The position numbers and the translations under genes are program-made. Positions 35,947 to 47,146 of a stretch of 64,000 nt of DNA are shown here, piece after piece. The stretch spans positions 248,001 through 312,000 of the forward strand of contig JANVFP010000005.1 of the NCBI GenBank assembly GCA_027919835.1. Reading direction: 5' to 3'. Origin of the DNA: Lentinula raphanica. Taxonomy: Eukaryota > Basidiomycota > Agaricomycetes > Agaricales > Omphalotaceae. How positions within the stretch are numbered: the stretch's first letter is position 1; each line of letters begins with the position of its first letter. The notes under the pieces are model-generated. The model saw only the letters and a list, made by a program, of their open reading frames with translations. It had not been told where the DNA came from and did no database searches.

Positions 35947-36563
35947 TCAAGAGTTGGCCGAAGCACCAGCCATATCCGTGTCCGCATTCTCAACCTCGCC
36001 GGGATCTAACCAGCTCTCTTCCACCGTTGCCTTGACTCTTCGCACATATTCCTTCATGTTTTCCCTGTAAAGTTGGGCAGCTTCAGCATTTGCAGGACTA
36101 TTCGGGTTCGGATCATGCAGAAGACTTTGGATGGATGTGAGGATGGCGGCTACATCGTATGTTGGAGACCAACGATTTTGTAAAATATCCAGACAGAGCT
36201 CGCCGTTGGCATACACATTGGGATGGAACATTCTCGATAGAAATTTGACGGTGGGGGTTTGTTGGGATATGATTCGTCAAATGTTAAAACGAGTTTGAAG
36301 GTGCCATCTTCGAAAGGTGTATCCGCTGTACATGAAAACTGAGTATAGAGATTCAAAGCACTGAGCAGGAATCGACACGAACCCGGGCCAAAGATTACTG
36401 CATTCCACAACATGATGTTGTCAGGGCATGGGCTGCCAGAAATCCCACCTGGCGGGTCAGAAGAAAGCCTTTTGAAATCTCGGATGAGTCGACGTTTGCA
36501 GGGATTAGACTACCAGAAAGATATCAGTGCAGAACGAGTACATCGGGCATCTAGACGAACCAT
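35947..36563 (-). CDS. UBC2: Ubiquitin-conjugating enzyme E2, RAD6/UBC2 type (one-base frame break)
   Basis: E2 enzyme that monoubiquitinates histone H2B and PCNA, with roles in DNA-damage tolerance and N-end-rule turnover. The reading is [87 protein letters not shown] (active-site Cys in GELCLDIL) and [20 protein letters not shown]. The acidic tail ends [16 protein letters not shown]. The start best supported is the ATG at 36561-36563: a 51-nt intron (36510-36560, GTTCGT...GGTAG) follows directly after it, giving M-SNPCKRRL. Between NKPP and VKFLS one base is missing in the C run at 36253-36257: five C where six would give NKPPTVKFLS. So near-universal a gene being broken suggests a sequence error. 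Confidence 0.92.
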
Positions 36564-37741
36564 GGTTGTGGTGATGATGAGAGAGAAAGAGAAAGATTAT
36601 TGCGAGCGAAGCGAAGCAATAGTGGTTTCGTGAGGACAGTGAATGGTGTCCGTGTTTGTATTTGTTTGGCGTTGGCATGGCACAGAGGATTTTTCCTCTT
36701 TTTGAAATGAATGCGCTCTTTCTCGTTCAAACTGTGGTCTATCTTTCTATTTCTCTCAAAGTGTGCTCATGTTGCATGCAGAAAGTGTTTGCCTTGCTTT
36801 TGAACGGTGTCTTGACTGTCAAAATTGAGCTGTCTGTTTTTGGAGAGGTTTCCTGGAGATGATTCAGACGCTTTCAAGGCCCTCATTGCTCAAGTGAGTT
36901 CTCAACTTTTCATGCTCTATTCTTTGCTTATGTGAATGTCTACAGGCTGTTGAGCTCCATATTCAACTCAACCTGGTCTTTTGGTTGTTCCAGCCATGTC
37001 TGCTTGTCTGCCAGATGCCGAGTCATCTCAGGCTCATTTCACTTGGGCGCCGAAACCTTTGTGTCATCGCGATTCACCATTGATATTCCACTTACATAGT
37101 ACATACTACTCTAGATCTCTGGTCATGAATATTGCGCACATATTGAGGTACACGAGCAAAAACTGTGATTAGAGTTTCCTTCGCGAGCACCAAACCGTGT
37201 GCCACGGTTACTTTATATTGACCGGCAGATTTGTAATCGCAACGTCCAAGCGACGGTCATCAACAACTGCGGGTCCACAGAAGATTCTTTCCTTTGCACC
37301 GTTTGGACAGCATACTCTGCTCTATTCTCAATCCTGGACGCTGTCGCATATCCCTAATTCTCAAGCTCATGTGGATCTAACTACCTTCTCAATCTGGATC
37401 GTTCCTTGTACTGCCGGGTGCCCTGTTTCAACTTTGCGCTTGGCTACGAGAAGTTAGAACGCCGGGTCATCCGCTGAGAAAGGCTCAGAGAATCAACCTT
37501 TAACAATGAGTCTGACAACTCATGCATTATGACCCACACTATGCACAGGAAGAGACCGACAAACGTTAGAGGCCCCAGATCTTTTCAAGAACCAAGTTAC
37601 CGGTTACCACTTGTTCGGAATTGCGTTTTTGATTGTTTTGCATCTTGTTTTCCCTGGTCAACTCATCGCCTCGCTTTTTGATATTTATCGAGACAGCTTG
37701 TCTCTTCTAACACTTACTACCTTTGATATCCAACCACCACG
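36564..37741. other. Gene-free stretch of about 1.2 kb
   Basis: Lies between the start of UBC2 and the start of the orphan membrane protein, so it holds both promoters. Short open frames on the plus strand show no family features. No RNA or repeat recognised. Confidence 0.5.
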
Positions 37742-38500
37742 ATGCTTTGCTCGAACAGAGTTGTGCTACCGGTGCGTGTCCAATTGTTTTGCGTGTCTTG
37801 TTCAGTGCTGATGAAGACTACAGGGTTCGCCTTCCACTTGTACGCTAGATACCATCATTGTTCCTCTACCTTCATTCCTCCTTGTTGCCACTCTCTTACT
37901 GCTCTCTCTACGCTCGAAGAAGTCTCCGGTAGCCATCTTCCGCGTACCTTATCCTCACTGGCTATACAATATCTATCTCGCTCTTGTCTTTGCAGATTTT
38001 GCGATGACAATTCTAGAAATAGCTCGGTTATCCGCTCAGAATCTAGGCGTCGGATTGTTACCAATGACGAGTATCGCTCTGCTCATGATTCTAGGACTGT
38101 TGTGGATAGAACGACGAGGCCGTAAACGGTCATCTTCTATAGTGAGTCGTCTGTCTTTTATCTCGAATTCACTCTCAAATCTCAATCTCATCCAGGTTCT
38201 TTGCTCTTATTGGCTGTTTCTCGCCGTCGTCGAGACCGTCAAAGCTGTCAGATTGAACGTGCTTGATGAAACGATCCCGAACAAAACATCATCACCGAAT
38301 TACCCTGCCTCAGATCAACTCCTCGACAACGCTGTCATGGTTCGTCCTTTCCCGAATGATGATCAAAGTTCACCTTTCACAGTCGTTTTTAGGTTGCCTT
38401 AGACTACATCTTCTTTGCCCTCGAATCTTACACCGTCATCAGGATGCGCAAAGTGGACGATTCCAGGCCTCTCTACTTGAACGAACTCTTGAATAAATAG
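37742..38500 (+). CDS. Small multi-pass membrane protein, faintly like an ABCC-type N-terminal membrane domain
   Basis: Not firmly recognised. Exons: 37742-37771 (MLCSNRVVLP), intron 37772-37823, exon 37824-38141, intron 38142-38195, exon from 38196, and after a third intron the last exon (VALDYIFFALESYTVI to ELLNK, TAG at 38498-38500). Hydrophobic helices: TIIVPLPSFLLVATLLLLSL, LYNIYLALVFADFAMTIL, MTSIALLMILGLLWI, SYWLFLAVVETVKAV and DYIFFALESY. The TCTLDTIIVPLPS opening and the helix-loop spacing recall the TMD0 region of ABC transporters of the MRP class. There is no nucleotide-binding domain: the frame ends cleanly and an unrelated gene follows. All four splice joins keep one frame, so it seems a real standalone gene of about 200 residues. 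Confidence 0.6.
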
Positions 38501-38845
38501 CCTGGTGTGTTGTGAAGCGCTAGAATTGTCCAGAGTCGTACCCTGAATGCTCAGTAATCATACTATATGTGCCCAACTTGGTGTATCACCATATTCAGTA
38601 TCTCCTCGAATTGTCTTCTTCAATCACGAGCTGTACGCGTGAAAGGGAAGAGCTATCCGGTCCGTTCAAGCTTGTGGTACAAGATCAAGGAATTTCGAAG
38701 CGCTCCATATCTTTCGCAACCCCTCGTTCTCCACTCATTATTTTCTCCGTCGAGGAGCACGAGAACACATCACGTTACGGACGAAGGGGATACAAAACCT
38801 GTTATGAGTTTCTCGTTCTTATCCAGCTTCAAGTCACCCTCTACA

Positions 38846-41800
38846 ATGAAACTCTTCGCTCTGAACTGCCTGTCGTTCTGGGCGTGGTTATTCTTGATTT
38901 TTCCAGGAATTCTGGGCCAATCTTCACTCAAGACTTTCAATCCTGATCTTCAATTCGATAATTATACTCTTATCCTCAAAGGGCAACGAATATTTCTCCA
39001 GTAAGTCAAACTGCAAGTGAAAGAATAGTACTGACTGACTTCAACTGTCTGAGCAGCTCCGGTGAATTTCATACCTTCAGGCTTCCTGTCCCTTCGCTTT
39101 GGCCAGATATTTTGGAAAAGATGAAAGCGGCGGGCTTCAATGCAATTAGTGTATACATCCATATGGGACTGGTCAATCCTTCTCCCGGTGTGATGGATTT
39201 CGATGGATATAGGTCTCTTAGTGCATTGTATGGAGCAGCGAGACTCGCTGGGCTTTGGATCGTCCTTCGTCCAGGTGAGTGGATCATTTTTGCCATCATG
39301 TACTGAACAATGTACTTATTATGAGTCCGCAGGCCCGGTACGTTCCCTCTCTTCACTGAGTCCTACGATCTAAAAGAGTCACAAGTATATCAATGGCGAA
39401 ACAACGGCAGGAGGTCTTCCTCATTGGATTACCTCCCAGGTCAAGAGTGAACTAAGAACTACCGCACCCGATTGGAACGCTGCGTGGACATCTTATATCC
39501 AAGCCATCATCGCGCAGACGAATCAGAGCCAGATATCTAACGGAGGTCCTGTAATTGCGATTCAAATAGGTATGTCTCGAAGGTAGAAAATGGTGAATTC
39601 ATCTCATCCAAAATGCCACGATAGACAACGAATACGATCAGCAAGAGGGAGGACCTTATTTCGCTGAACTGGAGGCTTTGTATCGAGAACCAGCGAATGG
39701 AATTCACGTCCCGCTGACGCATAATGATCCCGGGATGCTTGATGCGTTTATAAATGGGACGGTACGCCGCCTTTGTGCCTTTGTCGCTTTGCCTCTCGAA
39801 TTATGTCCGATATCCAACTCTTTGACAGGGCGCAGTGGACCTGTATGGGTATGTCGACAACAAGCTGACAGTCTTGATTGATGTTTGCTCATATGGGATG
39901 TATCTGTAGTATGGACGCATATCCACAAGGCCTCGTCGCATTGAATCTCTCAATATGGAATCCTATCGAGATGGGCTATCATACCTACCACGAGGAAGCA
40001 AACCCATCTCAGCCATGGTACAGTCCAGGTACGGATTTCCTTCAAAAAGTATCGTGATCGCAATGGCAAACCAATGGTACGATTAGAATTCCAAAGTGGA
40101 GCGTTCGATGGTTGGGGGCCTGGAGCTACAGGTTTTGTTCATCTCCCATCTCCAGCTACTAGCACGTTTAAGCTCTAGTCACGATAGGGTACGAAGATTG
40201 GCGTGCGGTGACTGATGCAGACTTTGAGTCTGTGTTTTATTTGCATACTTGGGCCAGCAATGCCAAACTTGTCAACTACTACATGCTATATGGTGGAACA
40301 TCATGGGAGCGCTTCCTTATCCGTACGTTTCGCTTCAAGCTCGAATGTTTCCATCTCACCTGCAACTCAATTCCACAGTGGGGTACGTTATGTGATATGA
40401 TTTTCAATTCGAGTCAAGTATTAATTTGTCAAACAAAGGTTTACACTTCCTATGATTATGGCGCAGCGGTTCGTTCTCTTTCCATGGAAGCACCACTGTA
40501 CATACATGCAGACAAGTAATATCACTATCTCTAGATAACAGAAGCCAGAATCCTAACTAGGAAATACACCGAGCTCAAACTCCAGGGCATGTTTTTGCGT
40601 AGCTCACCTGAATTTTGTAAAACCGATTGGATTGGGACGACCGCAAGTAACCTCTCGGATGGCGCTATTGTACCGTCTACCCCTCCGAGTACCCCTGCCT
40701 TCGTAACCTTGTTGAGGAACTTCGACACTGGGGCGGGCTTTTGGATTGTGCGGCAGAATGACTCGACGTCTTTGTGAGTCTTATGTGTTTTTTGACCTCT
40801 GAGATAGTGAAAGTGACTATTGAACAGGGCATTGTCGTCGTTCAAGCTCAATATTACCACTGCTGCTGGTCAACGGTTGACTATCCCTCTCGTGGGTTCG
40901 TCCATCAATCTCAATGGACGAGAATCGAAGGTCATCACTACCGATTATGCTTTCGGTTCGACATCCCGAACTCTTTACTCGACTGCATCAATCTTTTTCG
41001 CGGGCACCATTAATGGAATAGACACACTGTTCCTTTACGGAGACTCCGATCAGGAGCATGAGGTAGCTCTCAACCTCACAGGAAACGCTCGTCCAATCCA
41101 AGACCATGCTCATATCGAAGTTTCCTCGGACGTTCTTCCCTCGACAACGATCATAACCGTGAAATCTGGCTTTCAGGGCTTCATACCTCTTTACGAGTCG
41201 GACACTCAGTTGGTGCTCTTTGCAGACAAGGAAACTGTTTCCACTTTTTGGGCGCCAACCATTGCATCAGAAGGCTCTTCAGATCCTTTCGCTAATTATT
41301 GGTCCATCGGGACAAATGAGACTGTCCTAGTAGGCGGGCCTTATTTGGTCAGATCCGCTATGCTGAACGGCGCTGAACTGGCTTTGAGAGGGGATTTAAA
41401 CGCTACAGACGAGCCGTCGGAATCGGTCCTTACACTTGTAGCTCCCACTCGGATCCAATCATTGACTTGGAACGGAGAAAGGGTCCCTTTAAAGTCAACT
41501 TCAGTGTCGATGGTCCAGACAGCACAAATCAACAACCCTCCAGTGTCCATTCAAGTCCCAGATCTTGAAGAACTTGATTGGAGGTACAACAACAGCCTTC
41601 CAGAAATCCACCCAGATTTTGATGATTCAGATTGGGTCGTAGCAAATCATACTACAACCAATATTCCATTTCCGATGTATTACGGGGACGGAAGAATTCT
41701 GTACGGCTGTGATTATGGTTTGTGAGTTGATGAGTTGTTAACCGCCCGAGTTGTAACTCATATGTCTCCCCATCAGCTGCGAAAATGTTGTCCTTTGGCG

Positions 41801-43043
41801 GGGCCACTTCAATGCCACTGGATTGGAGAGCAGTGTTAATCTTTCAATAAATGGCGGAGCGGGTGAGTGAGCAGATTACGATGGTGTCTTACTGCTGTTG
41901 CATAACTCACCATGTGGTGCAAACTTCCAGCATTCGCCGCCAGTGTTTGGCTGAATGACCAATTCCTGAATACATCATTTGGAAAGTGAGCTATCTATGA
42001 TCTGATGAACAGAAACTTGTTTAGCATCTACAACAGCTCAACCAACAATGCAAATGTAATCGAAGAAACCGACGAAAAATTTGACCTCCCTAGTAGTGCC
42101 TTGTTAATCGGCCAAGACAATGTCATAACAATCGTCCAGGTAAGTTCAAACTAACATGAGCGAAGAAATTTGGTGCTCACAGACGCGCAGGATAACATGG
42201 GTATCAACGAGGCAAAACGTATGTAGTTTCTCTTCAACGTGTGCAATTGTTAATGGGAATTCCAAAGCCATAAACGATGACGCAAAGAGTCCCAGAGGTG
42301 TCCGCGGATTCCAACTTAACACTGGCAACTTTACAGAATGGAGGGTTCAAGGGAAAGTCGGCGGATACACCAAGTGAGCCTTCGAATCTCAATGGTGTAA
42401 TGGGAATTCACCATATATCAGCTACACGGACAAAGTTCGCGGGGTGCTCAATGAAGGAGGGCTTTTCGGAGAGCGAGAAGGGTGGCATCTACCAGGATTT
42501 GACACATCGTCGTGGATATCTAGAAGGTTATCAGCTGGCAATCCGTCTTCGGAGGCTGGCATAGGATTCTTCGTGGCAAAATTCAATCTCAACATCCCAC
42601 AAGGCTACGACGTACCTATGTCTTTCACTTTCTCGGAGCCATTGGGACAGCCATACCGGGTTTGTCTGCATTTCGAGCGGATTGCCATAAACTAATTTGA
42701 ATGCAGGTGTACATGTTCGTGAATGGATGGATGATGGGCAAACGAATAGCCAATCTCGGGTACACGCTATTATTGAAAATCATCAGTGTTTCTCCGACTT
42801 ATACTTACCCGCTCCAGACCTCAATCGAAGTTTCCAGTTCACGAAGGCATTCTGAACTATCACGGAGAAAAGTGAGCTTGCTGTGCGTGATATGTCTATC
42901 AATGCCTTACGAGTTTCCACAGTACGGTCGCAATTGCTCTATGGTCTATGACACCGAACGCAACTATTGCGCCTCAACTCAAGCTGGTCGTCGATGGAGT
43001 TTTCAGAGGGGGCGTTAATGTGACTGTAAAGAATCCATCCTAA
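38846..43043 (+). CDS. Secreted GH35 beta-galactosidase
   Basis: Hydrolyses terminal beta-D-galactose, typically from plant cell-wall galactans. ATG at 38846 opens a signal peptide (MKLFALNCLSFWAWLFLIFPGILG). Catalytic blocks: GEFHTFRLPVPSLWPDIL, GFNAISVYIHMG, LRPGPYINGETTAGGLPHW, VIAIQIDNEYDQ (acid/base Glu in NEY), EFQSGAFDGWGPG (expected nucleophile Glu, rebuilt across an intron) and NYYMLYGGTSWG. The C-terminal half has the beta-sandwich domains (FVNGWMMGKRIANLG, NYHGENTVAIALWSM), ending VFRGGVNVTVKNPS with TAA at 43041-43043. The family is about 1,000 residues, consistent here. RPGPYIN requires a 5-nt micro-exon (39333-39337) between introns 39275-39332 and 39338-39385. It meets APH copy 3 tail to tail, about 110 bp apart. 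Confidence 0.9.
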
Positions 43044-43150
43044 GATCAATAATATAAGTGTTCTCTCGTAGTGTAGAGGTAGGTATTTGAATTGCTTCTA
43101 AGTACCGTCGTACAGTCATGAAGCCACGAAAATACACTCATCCATGCTTG

Positions 43151-44246
43151 TCAGAAGTATTCAATGCCATATGCTATGTTGAGTAACCACTTTTCTTGCT
43201 CAAAATAGGGCCCGCAGACAAACGGAATCAACGAAGCCCAGTACTTGTAATGTGATCCGCGGTCCTGTTCATTCTCCAGCTGGAACTTCATCGCAGCATA
43301 CTCAAACCAAGGCGGGTAATAACCTGACCATGCCCAGTCAATCATCCACAACTTTCCGTCTTCGCCGACGATGATATTTCGAGGGTTTATGTCCTGATGC
43401 GCAAGAATCAATGCTTCAGAATCGTCAAAACGCGTTTTCCTCCATGGGTGGTCTTTAGGGAGCTTGTGCCAGGCGTCATACGCTATTACAGCTCGTTTAT
43501 TGAAAAACCCCGTTAACTCGGCATACGAAGCAAAAGGTCCTCGTCGGGATCGAACCTGGCCAAAAACTGGCGTTTCGCACATGCGAGGTCCATCCTTGCC
43601 AATAGGACCTGGTGGGGCTGAAGGGGACGCCTTTAATCCTCTTAGTTGGCGGATGTAGCGACGTAAGGTGAAAGCAACGCCAATTTTTTGCCATATAGTA
43701 TAGGTAGACCAGACCTCAGCGAGAGTGGGACCTTTGATGTAATCCATAACGATGAGATAGTCACTGCCTACTTCGAACTTGACGACGCGGCGGACTCGCG
43801 GGACGGGGATAGTTGTCTTCGCGAATATCAAGTTTAGGGCGTTGGCTTCGGAGGTATCCGACATGTCTTCGTCCATATCTTGTGAAATTTTGCCTACAGT
43901 GCCTGGTGTGAGCTGAAAGATGGCATGATTCGTACGAAGTCGCGGGGCCGTCTTTGCAAGCTCCAGCAGCTCTTTATCGCTCAAATTGTCTACATCAGAG
44001 GGCTGTGAATGTTCTCCATATCAGAGAAAAGCAAAACGAGTGATCGAACCTCACCTGTAGGCTTTCATAGGGTCTGCTGCTTGAGGACACACTGGACATG
44101 ATTGTGTCCAAAGCATCCGCTGAGACGCATAAGATTGTGTATAGCAGCCATTTTGTGCGTTCGTTCCATGTAGACGTTGCTTTTCTCAGAGACTGCTGCT
44201 TGTTTGGTAGACAATATTCAACTAGACCGGCAAACCAGGAGAACAT
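43151..44246 (-). CDS. APH-like phosphotransferase, copy 3 (apparently intact)
   Basis: The complete member of the three-copy family here; substrate unknown. ATG at 44244-44246 starts MFSWFAGLVEYCL; exon 1 continues NERTKWLLYTILCVSADALDT to RPYESLQ, ending at a GTGAGG donor. The acceptor TTCACAG leads into PSDVDNLSDKELLELAK. The kinase-like core then reads LTPGTVGKISQDMDEDMSDTSEANALNL, VKFEVGSDYLIVMDYIKGP, GPIGKDGPRMCETPVFG, LAHQDINPRNIIVGEDG and MIDWAWSGYYPPWFEY, ending IAYGIEYF. The HxDxxxxN and IDW motifs match phosphotransferase and metal sites of the fold. Total about 340 residues. The start codon is only 113 bp from the divergent amidase start. Confidence 0.82.
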
Positions 44247-44359
44247 GATAGAGGACCAGTACGAAGAGAGTTGTGTGATTTGGTTGAAGAAAGTAATAAA
44301 CGCGTGGGACACGGCTGGTGCTTCGGATCAAAACTGGCCTCCACCTGCTTCCGACTATC

Positions 44360-46665
44360 ATGACTGATTGGAAAACTCGATGTGCACAACGAAAGCAAGC
44401 ACAATTGGAATCGATTCCGAAAGAATGGTTGATCAATGCTCCTCCAACTGATCGAATGAATGTCATGGATATACCTAAAGAGTGCGGTTTGCTGTCCGTT
44501 CGGGAGCTGGAAATTACAGAAACGGTTGATGTCGAAGTCATCCTCCAAAAGCTTGCTTCTTCTGTATGGTCTTCTGTGGAAGTTACCACAGCTTTTTACA
44601 AGCGTGCTATCATAGCTCAACAACTGGTTGGTGTTCTACCATGGCGTTGACCGTATCTTTGCTCAGTCGATCATACTGGGAAGACAAACTGTTTGACCGA
44701 AATCTTTGTGGAACGATCTTTGAAGCGTGCAAGAGAGTTGGATGAGATCCTCGAAAATACAGGCAAAGTTTCTGGTCCCCTTCATGGTTTACCTATCTCT
44801 CTCAAAGGTGCGTCGCATCAGCTGTGATTGACCTTATCTATACCCACTAACAAAAGTTCAGATCAGTTCACGATGAAGGGATTAGAGACAATCATGGGTA
44901 TTTGGTTTCTGCGATGCGTCAATGCTTTCAGCTGGAATGGAGTCTGCTAGGATATGTTGCCGGGATAGGCCAATATGCTGATTCAGACTCTGTTCTCGTT
45001 GAAATCCTCTACGAATGTGGCGCGGTGCCCTTTGTGCGCACAAACGTACCGCAAACTTTGATGGTTTGTCTGTTCGTTCGTCACTTCAGATCTTGCACTC
45101 ACCCATGTCCTGATAGTGGGGAGAAACACATAACCATGTGTTTGGCCGTACCGTCAATCCGTATAATAGATATCTGACCGCCGGAGGGTCGTCTGGCGGA
45201 GAAGGTGCAGTTGTGTCTGAAGTTACATATATATTCACATGGAATTCCTCGAAGGTGCTCTGCTAGCGATCAAAGGGAGTCCTCTTGGTGTTGGGACTGA
45301 TATTGGAGGGTATGCCTCGTATTCTTTGGTTTAGAACTTCTCAGTCAAGTCAAAACAGGTCACTTCGTATTCCAAGTGCATTTTGTGGATTGTACACTCT
45401 TCGTCCTTCATATGAGCGCCTCCCTTACTGTGGGGCAGCCAATGCTCTCGAAGGACAAGAATCGATATCATCAGTCCTTGGCCCAATGGCCAATTCGATT
45501 TTGGGAGTCAAATTATTCACCAAAGCAATAATAGATGCAAAGCCTTGGTTGAAAGATCCAATGGCTGTCAGGAAGGAATGGTCGGATAGGGAATATGAGC
45601 TGGCTTACCACGGCGGAGGGAAGAAACTGTGCTTTGGAATCATGTGGGACAATGGTAAGCATTATCCTGACAGTTTTATCCCGATCCTACTGCAACGAAC
45701 CATTTAGGTGTGGTCAGACCCCATCCACCCCTTCTTCGTGCCATGTCAATCACGAAGCGTGCGCTGGAGGCCGCCGGGCATAATGGTATGAGCTTCGTTT
45801 TGTTTTGAAAGGTGCTCGAATAAGTCGGATACAACAATATGTAGTCTTGGATTGGGAGCCACATCGCCATCTTGAAATCTACAAGAATTCTGTTCGTACC
45901 ATACTTCCCAATGGCTAGTAACTGTGTCTCAACTCGACTTATCTGTATAGGAAACAATATTCGTAGCCGATGGAGGCGAAGATTATCGAGTTTCTTGTGC
46001 TCTGTCCGGGGAGCCACTGATCGAGACAATGCTACCTGATGAAGGGGCCCACGAAACCACACTGGAGGAACCATATGTAAAACGATTAGTGGGGCCACCT
46101 CAACATCGGACCACGTATGAAGTACGATCATTGGTATCTTTCACGTGTGCATAGTACCACTGAACAACGAATTCATAGCTTTGGAACCTCCACAAGGAAA
46201 AAAGAGAGCTGCGGAAATCCCATCTAGATCACTGGGAATCAACCGTTAGCAGAACTGGTACTGGACGACCAATCGACGCTATCATTTCTCCTGCCGTAGC
46301 CTATGCAGCTGTACCCCACGGACTCAACAGTGACTCGTTCTATACCACCCTTTGCAATGCCATGGACTATGCTACATCTGTTTTTCCGGTCACCTTTGTA
46401 GATGCTACTTTGGATCATAGACATCCACCGCATGAGTTTTACAACCATGAAGACGAAGCGATTTACAATCTTTGTATGTTCTCTCTCATTTTGAAAGCTC
46501 TGTCTGGTTGCTGAACTCCGTTTCGTAGACGATTCTGGTTTGTTTGATGGATGTCCTGTCGGCTTGCAACTCATTGGTAGGACACAAGAAGAAGAGGCGG
46601 TCATTGCTATGACTGAGATTGTGGATCGAGCACTCCGGCAATACAAAACAACCAACTCTTCGTAG
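44360..46665 (+). CDS. Amidase, AmdS-like (amidase-signature family)
   Basis: Hydrolyses carboxamides to acid and ammonia. ATG at 44360 gives MTDWKTRCAQRKQAQLESIP. The fungal AmdS start motif is clear: IPKECGLLSVRELEITETVDVEVIL, then SSVEVTTAFYKRAIIAQQL and NCLTEIFVERSLKRARELD. The catalytic triad of the family is present: Lys in HGLPISLKDQF, the cis-Ser in TAGGSSGGEGALLA (rebuilt over an intron), and the nucleophilic Ser in VGTDIGGSLRIPS. The C-terminal part has AIISPAVAYAAVPHG and FDGCPVGLQLIGRTQEEEAV, ending YKTTNSS with TAG at 46663-46665. About 560 residues, as expected. No signal peptide, so probably cytosolic. About ten short introns. Confidence 0.9.
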
Positions 46666-47146
46666 TCCAAATATGAATCCATATGACTACCTTGTTTCTT
46701 CCTGATGCCCTATACCCTTCATAGTTCCTGACTGTATCAATTGGGTGAGCACTGAACACGATGGAACAGGATGGAACGATATGGCTGAAGGACTTCAGAC
46801 GTGCATGCGTTAGTAGGGTGACTTTCAACATGCGAATGCGAAGCGAGCAGCTCGTATCTTATCATTAACTGAGACTTCGAGCGAAGAGCTGGGTTCGGGG
46901 CCGTTGCAGATGTAGTGGACATGGCTCTTGGTGGACAACTGGCCCGCATTTTGCAAGAGCGGCAACCCACCGGCGGCCGAGCGCCGGACAAAAACTCTTT
47001 CGCGATCACATGACTTCCTGCCTCGCGGTTACCACGTGGATCATTGACCGCAAGTTGAATTTCAACCTCTTGGAATCTCTGACCTCTTCTCCTCCATTCC
47101 TGTCCAGCAAGATTAAGGCGTTAGGCCTCCGACCACTGAACACAAA
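46666..47146. other. Promoter region of the polo-like kinase
   Basis: About 480 bp between the amidase stop and the kinase start. A CACGTG box is at 47033-47038. No gene seen. Confidence 0.4.

Noticed and set aside
36541..36550. Alternative UBC2 start at the ATG 36548-36550
   Set aside because: It would need an intron of about 30 nt, shorter than any other here; the ATG at 36561-36563 gives a normal 51-nt intron.
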